A DNA stretch of 64,000 bases from Neocallimastix lanati (nom. inval.) (Eukaryota > Neocallimastigomycota > Neocallimastigomycetes > Neocallimastigales > Neocallimastigaceae): the NCBI GenBank assembly GCA_016946835.1, contig JACVTC010000160.1, positions 262,001 through 326,000 of the forward strand, given 5' to 3'. Made by a program: the position numbers and the translations under genes. Shown one piece after another: positions 12,103-25,166 of the stretch. The notes under the pieces are model-generated. The model was not told where the DNA came from. It made no database searches and worked only from the letters and a program-made list of their open reading frames with translations. The stretch's first letter is position 1. Every line of letters begins with the position of its first letter.

Positions 12103-14287
12103 ATAATAAAAATAAAAACAAAAATAAAAATAAAAATAAAATAAAACAACATTTGATTTCGAAAATAAATTAAATCACTATAAGATTTTTTAAATTATAA
12201 ATATATTTATTATTATCAGTTTCGATTATTAAATTGCTTCTGAGTATAGCTTACTTTTTTTTTTACCTAATAAATAAAATCTTCATGTTATGATATTACT
12301 ATTATCATTATTATTATTTCTATTATTATTATGTATTATTATTATTATTTCTATTATTTCTTTTATAATTTTAATTATTATTATTATCTTTATATTATTA
12401 TTTTGTAATCTAAAAATTTTATATCTGTAGTAATTTACATTATTAATTCTCCATAATTAATTTTCAATTACTTACTTTAAATATGAATTTATATTATTGT
12501 CTCGAATCTAAAAGTTTATTTATTATTTGTCTATTATTTAATATTAATCTTTAAAGTAAAATTTAAGAAACTTTTTTATTTATATTTTATATATTTTACT
12601 AATAAAGAGATATATAATAATAATAAACTATTATTTCAATAATATTAATGGATAAATGAATAAAACAAAATAATAGTTTTTAAAATATTTGCTATTTCTA
12701 AATTATAAATAAAATCTAATATAAAAGAATTTATAATAATATAAGAAAGTATATTGTAATATATATTAAATATTTTTTCTTATTTGTTTTTAAATATTTT
12801 TAAATATTTTATTATGTGTATCATTTATATTTTAATATATAAAATTAATAAATGATTATAATATTGTAACATTTTTTTAATTATTTATATTTATTAAAAT
12901 AACAGAAAAAAAATTTTTTTTTTATAATGAAGTTATTTCTTTTTTTAATACTTTTTTCGTTAAATTTCAAAAAAAAATTTATTATTACTTAATATTTAAT
13001 ATTTATAGTTTATTATTTATTATTTATTATTTATTATTCAATTATTTACTATTTATTATTTATTATTCAATTATTTACTGTTTATTATTTATTATTAAAT
13101 TATTTACTGTTTATTATTTACTATTTATTATTTAATTATTTACTATTTATTTATTATTTATTATTTACTATTTATTATTTAATTATTTACTATTTATTTA
13201 TTATTTATTATTTATTATTTATTACTTTTTATTATTAGTTTTTATTTTTTAATTTTTATTTATTAATTGCTATCACTATTTATTAATATTATAAATGATT
13301 AAAGAAATTCAAACAAATATAAAATTTTATTTTATAATATTTAAATTGGATTATAAATTCATTAAAAATATTAAAACGTAATGTTAAAAACACTTTTTTG
13401 AAATAAAAAAAAAAAAATAGAAATAAAAAAAAAAGGGTGAGAATGATGGTGGTATGAAAAGTTTGTTAATTTTTTTTTTTTTTTGTTTTAAGTTATCAAA
13501 TAAATAAAGAGGTTTTTTTTTTTGGAACACATTTCATCATGATTTTTAAAATTTAATTAATATTTAGTGTTTTTATTTGTTTTTAAAAAAAATAAAAAAA
13601 AAAAAAAAAAAACAATAAAATACAGAATTTTTATTTAGTCTTACATTAAACTTTTAATGTACATTATTTTTTTTTCTTATTTCTTTTTAATATTTTTATT
13701 TCTTCTTTTTTATTATTTCTATTTATTAATTTACTTAATTTTATTTTAATTATTAACATAATCTAACCTAATCTTCACTTTTATTATTTATTATTTATAT
13801 ATTAAATATTATTGCTTTTTTTTTTTTTTTATTTATTTATTGTTTATTATAATATTTATTTATTTTTTATTAATAAAAAAGGTTGAAAAATTTTAGTTCC
13901 AAATCAGACTTAACACTTTAAATCTTTGAATATACAAATATATAAAAAAAAAAGAAAAAGGAAATATTAATGTTTTTATTATATTTTTTATTTATTACGA
14001 TTATTATTTTCTATTTATTATTATTATTATTACTATTATTATTACTATTATTATTATTATTATTATTATTTTTAATTTGAATTATTTTTTATTATTTTTA
14101 ATTATTTTATTTTTTTTTTTTTTTTTTATTTTATTTTTACTTATTTTATTATTTTTATTTTTATTATTTTTTATTATTTCTGACTAATTTTAAGCATTAT
14201 TATTATTATTCGGTGTTTTAATTGTATATATTTATTTTTTGTATTTTTTGACTTGTTTTTAATATATATATATATACAATATATATA

Positions 14288-14330
<43 letters not shown>

Positions 14331-14452
14331 GATTATATTTAAATTTTTGTATTATTTATTTATTTATTTATTTATAAAGAAAAGAAAAAAAAATATATAT
14401 ATATATGTAATAAAGAAATTATATAAATAAATTAAAATATAATAATTTATAT
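11812..14452. other. AT-rich intergenic region between two minus-strand genes
   Basis: It holds (AT)n at 11842-11864 just upstream of the membrane-protein start, A41 at 12060-12100, degenerate TTATTTA tandem repeats at about 13010-13235, and T49 at 14291-14339. On the minus strand the last is an A49 tract about 115-160 nt past the stop of the coiled-coil gene. Promoters cannot be placed by eye. No gene is seen. Confidence 0.6.
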
Positions 14453-15655
14453 TTATTGAATTAATGAATAAAGTGATAATTTTGGAGGTGTATTACTTTC
14501 ATTATTATTACTATTATTGATATTATTATCAGAAATAATTTTTGATGATACTGAATTTTTATTAAGGTTAGAGGACTGAACTTGTGGTGGTTGTACCTGA
14601 TTTTTAGAGTTATCAATTAATAATGAGTTGGTATTAGATTGCATATCAAAATTACTTGAATAATTTTGAGTAGGTATTGATTCTTGTAAATTATTATTAT
14701 TATTATTATTATCAGGAACAATATTAGATGAAGAAGGACCCATTAAATTATAGGTATTGATATTATTATAAAGATATGATTTTAAATTTGGATTTGTTCT
14801 ATCAGGATTCGTTGTGGTGGAAGTATCAGTAACTGCGGTGTTGTTAACATTGTTATCAATAATTTTATTTGAATTTATACGAGTTGTGACTGTATTACCG
14901 AAATCTGTACTATTAATATTCATATTTATATTATTCTCCAAATAGATTTTAGTATTATTATCAATAGGTTGAATTAAGAAATTTGAATCTTGATTTTCAT
15001 GATAATTATTATTATGATTGGAAGTTGGAAGAGTCGTTGTAGCAAATAAGGTTGAAGCATCTAATACTGATACATTATTATTGATACTTAAAGGATTATT
15101 AATGTTTTCTTGTTTTGGTAATTGTTGTTGAAGTTGTTGTTGTAGTGGCTGTTGTGGTTGTGGTGGTTGAGATGATAGAAGGTAACTTGATTTTGTATTT
15201 AAATTTGAATTATTATTTGATAATAGTTGATTATGACTTGATGTATTCAATGGTGGATTTGATAAATTAGATGATAACGGATTTAATGTAGTTTTTGTAA
15301 GATTATTGTTTTTGTGGTTATTAGCATTGACTTCAATTTCATCTTATTATTATAATAATTAAAATTTATTAATAATTCATATATATTTAAAAATAAAAAA
15401 TAAAAAATAAACAAAAAAAAATATTTTTTTCTTAATTAAATTAAATTTATTTACCTCTGGTTTTATTATTATAATTATTATTATCATTTATTTCTTGTTG
15501 TATACTATTTACTTTTAATGAACTATTTTCTGTTTGATAACTTATTTTCTTTAAAAGTTCATTATTATCAGTAGTTGAATTAATTAAAGAAGATAGTTTA
15601 TTCACATTATTAAGAGAAGAAGTATGTTGAAGATCTGAAAGATATAATGATACTG

Positions 15656-15697
<42 letters not shown>

Positions 15698-16372
15698 CAT
15701 CATTATTATTATCATTATTATTGTATTTATTATTATTATTATTGTTGTTGTTATTTATATTTGGATTGTTGTTAGTTAAACTACTTAAAATTCGTTTTTC
15801 GTTTTTAATAGAATTTGATAAAGTAACATATGGTTGTAGTTTACTAGTGGTACTAATATTATTATCGTTATTGACATAAGAGTTTGTATTATTAATAAGT
15901 TCACTTTGAATACGTGGTGAATAATCTGATTTTTTGATTGATGAAGTTAATGGTGGAAGATAGGAATGTAATGCTGCTTCTTGACTTCTAAGAGCTGCCA
16001 AAGAATTTAATTGTTGATTTTGACTTTGGTTAAAATTATATATTCTTCCAGGAGAGGTCATTGGTTGTGAAGACACAGGTTTATATTGAGGAAGTGATGA
16101 ATTATTATATAAAGAAGATAAGTATGGACTCTTTTTATAATTTAAATTTCCATGATTAGCATACTTCATATATAAATCAGGAGAAGAATTCATATAATTA
16201 GATGTTGGTGGTATATCATTTATTATACCAGTACTAGATGAATTCTATTTATTATAAAATAAAGTAATAATAATAATAATATAAAAATATATTAAATATA
16301 TTAATAAGTTATTTCTTATAATAAAAAATAATAATAAAAATAATTTAAAATTTTATATATAAAGAAATAAAT

Positions 16373-16431
<59 letters not shown>

Positions 16432-19400
16432 TACAACATTAATATATTCTTGATTCATTAATTTTAATTCATTTCTAAGTTGAGAATTTTTAAATTCTGT
16501 GATTTCTTTTTCTTTTTTGTACTTTTCAATGATTTTTATTATATTTTCATTATCTTGCTGTAAGGTATGAATTTCAACATCTTTTTGACTAATTTGTTCT
16601 AATAATGCAATAATTGTTCCTTCTAAGGACTCTTGTTTTATATGAGAAATATCATTGATAATTTTTCGTTGTAATTCTTCATTATATTGAATATTTAATT
16701 CATCCTTAGTTTGTGTACCATTAACAATACCCGTCACATATTTTTCAAAATCTTCTGTTAAAGTTTGAATCTTCTTATCTTGATTCATTATTTTCTGTTC
16801 ATATATTTTTGTTTTATTGTAAAGATTATTGTATTTACGAGTCCAATGTTCAATTTCATTTTCAAAATTTAATATTTTAGATTGAGTTCTTGTTTGAATA
16901 TTCACCTGCTCATCCTTAACTTGATTAATGTAGGAACGTAACGTACGATTAATTTCAATTTCATCTTGATAAACTTGATACAATTCATCATTTCTAATTT
17001 TCAACATATACATTGCTGTTTGGTCTGGTGAAATTTTTATAGAATTAATTACTTCATCTTTTGTAGTAATATTTTTAATAGCATTTCTTAATAATTCAAC
17101 TTCTTTTTCAATATCTTTCATATCATCTAATGCATAATGACATCTTGTAATTAATTCTTCTTGCTCATTGATTGTTTTCTTTAATTTATTAATCTTATTA
17201 TCTTTCAGTTTTATCATATTATATATTTTATTATATACAATTTTATCATTGGCTTCTAATTTAAGAGACATCGAAGATTCATTAGAATCATCTTCTTGAC
17301 TTTTATCATTTTCATTTTCTTGATTTTTCAATATATTCTTTAAATCATTAACTTGCTGATAAATGACTTCATTTTGCATTGTAAATTTATGAATATTCAT
17401 ATTAATAACTGAAAAATCATCCTTCATTGTTGATGAAATATATGATTTATTATTAATTTCTATAAAAAAAATTAATTTCAATTAATATAATCAATAAAAA
17501 TCAATAAAAATCAATTAAAATTAATATAATTAAAAATTATAAAAATTAATATATATATATATATAATATAAACCCATTAATTTATTAATTAATAATATAA
17601 AATATTATTATAATGTATTAATAATGATTGTATAAAATTAATTTAAAATATAATTATAATAGTTACCATCAAATTTTTCTATAGCTTTTTTAAAGAATGG
17701 CTCTAAAATTACAATATATTTATCCATCTGTTCAATATATTGCTTAATAATTTGTTGAATCTTATCATTTTCGGCTTGCTCAGCTTGAGATGAATGATCA
17801 TCATAAGCAATCCATTGTTTAATTTTTTCAATATCATTCTTTAAGCGTTGTTGATCCATTATAATTTTATTTTGTGATTTTTGCAAATTATTGCTTTTTT
17901 CGGTTACTGAAGTAATACTATTGAAAGAAGTTAATGATTCTCTACTTTCTAATTTTATTTTGATATTATCTTCTGAATTCGAGGAATTCAAATTTTTATT
18001 TTTATTAGACTTATAAATTTCTTGCCATTCATTAATAACTTGATTTGATTCTTGGAATACTTCAGATATTTCATTATATAAATTTATTAAAAGTTTTTGA
18101 ACCATTTTAGACGATTTTCTTGTAGGTTGTAATTCTTCAATTGATGAACTAGAAGTATTATTATCAGTTGGAGTTCCTTCCTTTTGCCTATCTTTTGTTA
18201 TATTATTGTTATTCTGATGCTCTTTTTCATGTTTATTTCCATGTCCATTTTTATTTATATTTTCCTTATGAACAGTATTATTTTGAATATTTTTATTATT
18301 GAATTGATCAACATTATGAAAATTATTTTCTTTGGTATTATTGCTACTACTGTTAAGCTTTGAACTATTTAATAATTCATTTTCCTTTTGTTTTTGACGC
18401 ATCTCATAGTATGAACTTTCAATTGTTTTTAATTCTTTAATACGATGGGCAATATCTTCTACGGTTTTAGCTTGAAGATCTTCCATAATTTTTTTCATAT
18501 AAACTTGATTATTTTCTTTTTCCTTTAAATTTTTATAAAGTTCATTATAATTCTTCTGAAAATAATCTATTCTTTTTTTAATATTATCAAAAATTTCATA
18601 AGATTGTTTTATATTTGAAGAAGTCATGACATCAGTTAAAGGAATAAATGAATTTAAAAAGGGTGATAATACTCCACTATTCTCTTCTAAATAAGGTGAT
18701 GCTGGTAATTGGCGATGAAGAGAATTGTTGGCAGATAAGAGATTAACTCGAGTGCTAGAAAATTTCAGTAAAAAATCATCTAATTTATGTAAATTATCTA
18801 AGTATATTGAGCAAGTTTTTTTCAATTCATCATTTTCTTTTACCATATCCATATAATTCTTTTGTAATAAATAATTTCCATAACTTTTATTATTACCATC
18901 ATTACTATTGTTATTATTTAATATTCTTTCTTCATTATTAATTTTATATTTTTGTTCTATTTCATGTTCTATTCTTTCTTTATCCTGTTTTAACGCTTCT
19001 TCTATAGATTTATTGACCAAAGCTTTTGTTGTCTTCAGTTCTTCTTGTAACATCCATTTTTCTTTTGATAGTGTATCAATATTTTGGCGTTGTACATCTA
19101 ATTGTTGATTTTTACTTAATAATTCTTCTTTAATACTTTCCATTTCCTTTTTTATATTAGTACTTTCTTCTACAATATTAACTTTTTCTTTCTCAATTTC
19201 TTGTAAATTCATAACTAAAGTTTTATATTTGTCCATAATTTCAGCTTTTTGTTCAGTTAATATTTCCAATGATTCTGTTAATATTTCTTGGTCATTTGCA
19301 ATCTTTTCATTCAATTCATTATTTCTTTTATTGGTTTGATGTATTTCTTTTAGAAGATCAGAATTCTCTTTTTCTAATTTACTAATTTTATATTGATATT

Positions 19401-19872
19401 GTTTTATAATATTATTCAATTCTTCATTTTTACTTTCATTAACAGTTGTGCCATTTAAAATTTCTGAAGTAGTAATATTATCATCATTTATAATATTATA
19501 TTCTTTTGGGAGTTCAGTATTTATATTGAAATCTTCCATAATTGGTTTTATGTTAGTATTGATTGCTATTGTAGTTGCTGGAATATTTGTATTATTATCA
19601 TTACTGGTATTTATATTTGAATTTGGATTATTATTTTTACTATTAATAATTTCTACATTTTCAGATTTTAAAGGTTCGAAAAAAAAAGAATTGCTGTCAG
19701 TATGGCCACTATTACTTCTACTTAACATAGAAGCTTGATTTGGAGAATTTCCATTATAATTTTCTTTTTTTTCTTTTTTATAACGATTTAATCTTGCTTT
19801 AGCTTTTGCTAACTTTTGTTCTCTACTTATTGTATCAAAATTTTGACTATCAGAACTTTGATTATCATTCAT
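14453..19872 (-). CDS. Large coiled-coil scaffold protein with GM130/AKAP450-like N-terminus (four exons)
   Basis: Minus-strand exons 19872-17667, 17459-16435, 16244-15455 and 15342-14453 join to 4911 nt, about 1636 residues. All three introns have GT and AG ends and keep the frame (phases 1, 0, 1). Residues about 18-35 read EQKLAKAKARLNRYKKEK, like the conserved N-terminal K-L-x-x-x-K-x-K-L-x-x-(Y/F)-x-x-(R/K)-(K/N) motif of GM130-type golgins and AKAP450/pericentrin. Long coiled coils follow (about 150-320, 430-520, 600-735 and 780-1070, across exons 1 and 2). Exons 3 and 4 encode a roughly 560-residue Asn/Ser/Gln-rich, probably disordered tail with poly-Asn and poly-Gln runs. I infer a Golgi- or centrosome-type tether; coiled coils alone cannot settle which. 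No catalytic domain is visible. ATG at 19872 is the first Met of the open frame. Confidence 0.75.
15343..15454 (-). other. Intron 3 of the coiled-coil gene (112 nt)
   Basis: Donor GTAAAT (15454-15449) and acceptor AATAAG ending at 15343. The phase-1 junction restores an Asp codon and the frame runs on to the stop at 14453-14455. Confidence 0.8.
16245..16434 (-). other. Intron 2 of the coiled-coil gene, with a 53-nt U tract at the donor
   Basis: Donor GTAAG at 16434-16430 is followed without a gap by T53 in the sense strand (A53 on the plus strand, 16377-16429). The acceptor AATAG ends at 16245. The junction is phase 0 and keeps the frame. Reading through the donor would give a poly-Phe tail, which supports the intron call. 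Confidence 0.85.
17460..17666 (-). other. Intron 1 of the coiled-coil gene (207 nt)
   Basis: Donor GTAACT (17666-17661) and acceptor TTTATAG ending at 17460. Splicing joins phase-1 ends and restores a Glu codon, so the frame continues from exon 1 into exon 2. Confidence 0.8.
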
Positions 19873-19906
19873 TTTTTTTTATTATTATTTTTATAGATAG
19901 CTTTAC

Positions 19907-19940
<34 letters not shown>

Positions 19941-20926
19941 TAAAAAATACATATAAACAAATGTTTATATTATTAAACATAATTTATTAATTTATATTTT
20001 CAATAATTAATTATTTAAATGCATTAATAATTATAAATATCAATATTTATTAATATATATATACATATATAAAAGAATATTTACCTTCAATATAATTTCA
20101 TAATAACAAAATATTTAACAATAATTAATAGTTCTAATATTTAATTATTATTGGATTAATATTAAATACAAATTTGCTAAATTAAACAAAATTGAAATAT
20201 TTATTTTATTACTTTTTTTAAGTAAGTATTCAAATAATACAAAATAACTATTTTTTTATTATTATTAAAATTTAAAATTATGAATAATAATTTAAAATTA
20301 ACAATCTAAATCTTTTCTTTTTATCTTGGTTAAAACTAAAAAAATAAAGAATTTTATGTATTAGTATTTAATAATCTAATATCTACATTTTACAATATTT
20401 ATTATATATATGTATTATTATATAATTAATATTTTAATTTAATTAATTAATAAGGTTTATATTAATCTGTAGTTTAATATATTGTAATTACAAAAAAAGA
20501 AGGTTCATTATACTTTACTATATATTAAATTTATAATTAATTAAATAATTAAATATAATTGTATAAATCAATCATTATATAAATGTTTTATCATATGTAT
20601 TTTTTTTTTTTTTTTTTTTTTTTGTATTATTCGGGCATAATGAATATCAAGAGAAACAATAAAAATAATTCTTTTTAATTCCGAAAAAAATATAATAATG
20701 AATAAAAAAAAAAAAAAAAAAGAAGAATTTTGTTAACATATTACTCTGTTTAACGTATTTTTTCAAAATAATATGTGTATTTAATTATTTTATACTTAAT
20801 ACTGAAAAAGAAAAGTGAGAAATAAAATTTAATTGTAATAACCAATAAAATTAAAAATTAATTATTTATACTAGTTTAAAAATGAAATTGAAACCAAAAT
20901 GAATAAATTACTTCGATGATTTTATT

Positions 20927-20999
<73 letters not shown>

Positions 21000-21200
21000 A
21001 TTATTTATAGTTACTACTATTTTTTAATTTTATATAAAAATAAAGATAATGGATCAACTTAAAAAAAAGAAAAAAATTAAAACAAAAACTACTCATTTAA
21101 ATTAAATAATAAAATAAATTAAATAAAATATTAAAACGAAATATATATATATATATATATATATAAAATAAAATAAATTAATATCAATATGAAAAAAAAA
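19873..21200. other. AT-rich intergenic region
   Basis: It holds (TA)n at 19908-19932 immediately upstream of the coiled-coil gene start, T25 at about 20599-20623, and ATT repeats at about 20938-20995. No gene is seen. Confidence 0.65.
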
Positions 21201-21204
21201 TCAA

Positions 21205-21333
21205 AATATTGGTTCTCATTCACAAGAAGTTGATATCACTGAAAGTAATCCAATATAAGATAATGCTTTAACACTTAATGTTAAAGACAACTAAACAGAG
21301 GAAAATAATTTAAATAAAGACATAACATAACTT

Positions 21334-21378
<45 letters not shown>

Positions 21379-22205
21379 ATGGAAAGAAAAAGTAAAAAAA
21401 AAAAATATTATTACATATTTTTTGTGATTTAAGTGTACTCTTACTTCCTTATATTATTTTTAATATCATTTGTAGTATTTATGAACATAATCAAGTAAAA
21501 TAATACCGTTACAATACTACTGTAATTGTTAATCGTCATAATATAGTAGTTGATATCAAAGGAGAATCTAACAAACCAATTATCATTTTCTTAATAGATT
21601 ATGTAGTTCCTTTTCTTATCCTCTATTACAATCCATTAACTGAACTTTTTTCCAAAATATAAAAAAATAAATAATATTGAACTATTCGGTTATGGATTAT
21701 CCGATATCGTCGAAGAGGGAAGAATTCTTGAAAATATTTCTTCAGAATTACATAGTTGTATTCAACAACTAAATGTAACAAGTTACTATATTATGGCCCA
21801 TTCTTTGAGAGGAATGCATGCTCTTTATTATGTTAATAAATATTCTAACGAAATTACTGGAATTATTGATTTTGATACTACTGTTCCAAAACTGTTAGAG
21901 AAAAGTAAAAGAAATGAAAATTCTTTTGGTGCATTTAATAAAGCTATTATAAATAAAGGTAATATTCCTGATGAAGATGGTTTAGATATTATTGATGACA
22001 TGAAATTTCCAAAAAATATGACACATCTTTATTTGTTGAGTTCTTAATAGCGTTATCATTATCTAAATTATAAATAACTTCATCTTGATATTGGATCTGA
22101 ATCCATTTCTGATGATGTATATCAATTAGAAGGAGTACATAATGATTTTCTTTTAAGATACAATAATGAAATTACATCAAAATTGAAAACTTTTATTAAA
22201 AAATA
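21205..22205 (+). pseudogene. Decayed alpha/beta hydrolase, copy 1 (nearly full length)
   Basis: The plus strand encodes, in broken frames, a membrane-anchored alpha/beta hydrolase. Order: a hydrophobic N-terminal stretch (about 21420-21480), a first beta-strand region TVIVNRHNIVVDIKGESNKP (about 21521-21580), a strand ending YYNPLTELFSK (about 21625-21655), ELFGYGLSDIVEEG (about 21679-21720), and the nucleophile elbow AHSLRGMHALYYVNKYS (about 21796-21846). In the last, the Gly two after Ser has become Arg. The C-terminal part ends KTFIKK at 22203. Damage includes an A42 tract at 21336-21377, a frameshift near 21660 and stops at 22047, 22050 and about 22074. The G-Y-G-x-S and (A/P)-H-S-x-x-G-x-x-A-L-Y motifs resemble Bacillota alpha/beta hydrolases, so bacterial ancestry is inferred. 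Confidence 0.75.
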
Positions 22206-23111
22206 AAATATATCTACTAATTTGGAAGAAAATTTTTTTTCATTATTTATGATTTGAATTAGTGCTTTACTCATTATAGATGAATATAACTTAATTTCTT
22301 ACTATTTATATATATATATTTTAATTATTATCAAAACAATAACTTAATGTTATTTCATATATAAAATATAATTAAAGCATATAAAAACTATTATGAAAAA
22401 TTTTAATCTTCTCCTTCTTTATCAATTTTATTATTAGTATTAATAAATATTATTATAATTATTATTATATTATAAAAAAGGTGATCTTAACTATTAATAT
22501 TTAATATTGTTAAAAAAATATATAACATTATTATTATTATGATTAATAATAATTAATTATATCAATAATATAATAAATAATACCATTTTATAATAACAAC
22601 AGAATCAATTCTATTATGATAGTAATATAATTTCTTACATTACTATTGTTCAATAATTAATCTTTTTACGTTATAATCAATTATATTTTTATATTAATTA
22701 TTTATAAAATTATTTATGTATTAAAAATTTATAAAAAAAAAGTATTATTTTTTTTACATTTTGGTATTTGTATTTCATTTTTTTTTTTTTTATTATACGA
22801 TATTGTTTATATTGTTTTTAATGAATTTCTTATGAAATATAGGATATTTATGGATGTACTAAAAATTAAGGATATAACCATATGTTACACAAGATCATTT
22901 TTCCTTGTATGATACAGAAATTCATTATCAACTCTATTAATATTTATTAATTTTCAATATTAAAATTATTAGTAGAAGAAGAGTAAAATGAATTTTTAAA
23001 AATAATTGTATAATAATAAATATTTAGTAGTTCAATATAAATATTTATTTATTTATTATTTTTATTATTATAATTATATCATTCAATTTATAATATTGTA
23101 TATATATATAA

Positions 23112-23142
<31 letters not shown>

Positions 23143-23427
23143 GTTATTTTTGTTATATAAATGTATTTTTCTGGCTTATATATTATTTTTATTATACTTA
23201 GGTATTGGATATTGTTGTAAGTACCTAATTCACTTTCATTGAGTTTTTTTTTTTTTTTTTTATTTTTTTTTTTTCAATAAAACAGTGACAAGGACCATTT
23301 TTAGCATTAGTTTGTTTTATAAATCTCATGGAATTTAACCATATAATGTCCCTGTTTAATAAATTTAATTTCCTAAAGATATATAAATTTTCCGATAAAG
23401 AAATTTATGATTAGGAATATAGAACTT
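22206..23427. other. AT-rich spacer between hydrolase relics
   Basis: T tracts at about 22779 and 23119-23142, AT-rich elsewhere. A hydrophobic plus-strand frame at 23006-23242 is low-complexity and crosses a T run. I do not call it a gene. Confidence 0.55.
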
Positions 23428-23712
23428 AACATGGGAGCTATAATGAATTCATTAGGAATGAAAGTGATCATATTAAACATGATCTAGACTCTATTGATGA
23501 CATGAAATTTCTTAAAAGCATGATCCTCTTTTGCTATATTAGTACAGAATACTATAGAGAATATTCAAATTATAAACAACTTCATATGAATGTGAAATTA
23601 GAAACAATTTCTAATATAGTAATTAAATTAGAAAGAAGACATTTGATTTTTTTTTTTTAAAGATAATGATGATATTATAGAAAAATTAAGAACTCTAATT
23701 AAAAGTAAATAA
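23428..23712 (+). pseudogene. Decayed alpha/beta hydrolase, copy 2 (C-terminal part)
   Basis: The frame from about 23438 reads SYNEFIRNESDHIKHDLDSI then DDMKFLKSM, then EYYREYSNYKQLHMNVKLE, and after a T-tract frameshift near 23650 ends DDIIEKLRTLIKSK. This aligns block by block with the C-terminal third of copy 1 (residues like DGLDIIDDMKFPKNM, LNYK, LHLDIGSESISDD, SKLKTFIKK). Where copy 1 has TAA before LHLD, this copy has CAA, so it helps date the stop in copy 1. The N-terminal half is not recognisable upstream. Confidence 0.65.
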
Positions 23713-24384
23713 TATTATATGTATTTACTTTTATGAAAGCAACAAATTAACAATATTAAAATATTTCAATTATTTCTACTTCATTGAATATTGTATATAA
23801 AATATTACTATAATAAATGCATTTTTGGATTAAATATGATTTAATTTTATATTTAAAATAATAAAAAAAAAAAAATATATATATATATATATAATAATAA
23901 TTGTAAAAGATATCATAAATATTTTTTTAATTTATTGAATTAATAATTTTTATTCATGAAGTTTATATTGTTAAAATATAAAACAATGTATTTCCAAAAA
24001 TAAAAAAGATATTTAATTCTCAATGAGTTATTATTAATATCTTCTTACTTCTATATTTTATTATTAATCAAGATTATTTAGAATCACTATATCTGTTATA
24101 ATAGAATTTTGAATTTTCTGAGTATCGTTATTACTTCATAGTACTTACATAATACTTATACATATAATTAATATGTATCAAATTATATTTATATTATAAT
24201 CATTCATTATTAAAATTTCAATATAAAAATATGTAAAATAATAATAATAAAAAAAAAAAAAAAAAAAAAAAAAAAACTATAATAAAAAGCAATTGAGTAA
24301 ATATAATATATTATATATACAATGTAAATATTATAAAATTAAGTTGATATAATTCATACTCATGATATTGAATCAGGAAACAGA

Positions 24385-24750
24385 AATAAATGAAAAAAAA
24401 AGGAAAAATAAATAGAAAACACTATTGTACAATCCCGATACTTATTTTTATTATTCTATATTTTCTAAAGAAAAATAAAGAAAAAATAATAATATTATAC
24501 TTTCTCACTCTTTTATTATTCTACATAATCTTTAATGTTATTTTTTGTACTTTTGAAAGCAAACAAATACTAGAGTTACAATAATTATTAATGATCATAT
24601 TATACATATTAATGAATCTACTTCTACTTTCTTAATTTTATTTTCCTTTACTAATTGCTTATTACAATCCAAAATAGTTCAGTCTTTGGTTCATAGCAAA
24701 ATTTTAATAGGATCATATATTAAATTTGTTATACAAAGTTGTCTTTAAAC
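24385..24750 (+). pseudogene. Decayed alpha/beta hydrolase, copy 3 (N-terminal part)
   Basis: A hydrophobic stretch with LLFYIIFNVIFCTFESK (about 24505-24560) matches the N-terminal membrane segment of copy 1 (LLPYIIFNII). It is followed in another frame by TIIINDHIIHINES (about 24577-24620), which matches the first strand region of copy 1 (TVIVNRHNIVVDIKGES). Similarity fades after about 24700. The catalytic core is absent. Confidence 0.55.
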
Positions 24751-25166
24751 TCTTTATTCGTAATAAAGATTTATTTTACAATTTTTTATTAAAGTTAAAA
24801 GTTATGCATTTTATTTTAGAGAAGAGTAAAATACTGAATAAATGACAACAGAAATATAAAATAAGTATTTAATACCCAACATTTATTTTATAAAATTCGT
24901 TTACACTAAAATAACATATAAAAATTACACTTTTATTTTTTATTAAAGTAAGTTAAATTTATTTATTAATAGTTTTTTCTCTTTGTAACTTTTCTCCAAG
25001 AATCACACTCTTTAAATATTATTTTTCTTTTTTCAATTTTATATTATTTTTCATATTTTTAAGTTAATATTTAATTCTTTAATATAAAGTAATTAAATTA
25101 CAATATATTTAATAATAATTAATTTATATATATTTTTTTTAAATATTAAAAATATATATTAATATA
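24751..25166. other. AT-rich non-coding region
   Basis: No gene, repeat or motif recognised. Confidence 0.6.

Noticed and set aside
16377-16429. Poly-Phe C-terminus of a separate 368-residue protein
   Set aside because: The poly-Phe comes from reading through a GTAAG donor into the intron's T53 tract; splicing gives a frame-preserving junction to exon 3.
18908-19108. Plus-strand open frames inside the coiled-coil gene (also 19448-19738)
   Set aside because: Opposite-strand shadows of a well-supported minus-strand exon.
22040-22080. Reassigned stop codons (TAA/TAG read as Gln)
   Set aside because: TAA stops cluster in decayed genes only. The 1636-residue coiled-coil gene, the membrane-protein gene and D's polyprotein are long and free of internal TAA/TAG.
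23006-23242. A small hydrophobic membrane protein
   Set aside because: The frame crosses a T run and is made of Ile, Tyr, Leu and Phe, as expected from AT-rich DNA; no conserved motif.
24390-24584. A separate 64-residue Lys/Ile-rich gene
   Set aside because: Its second half matches the N-terminal segment of the decayed hydrolase; it is treated as hydrolase relic copy 3.
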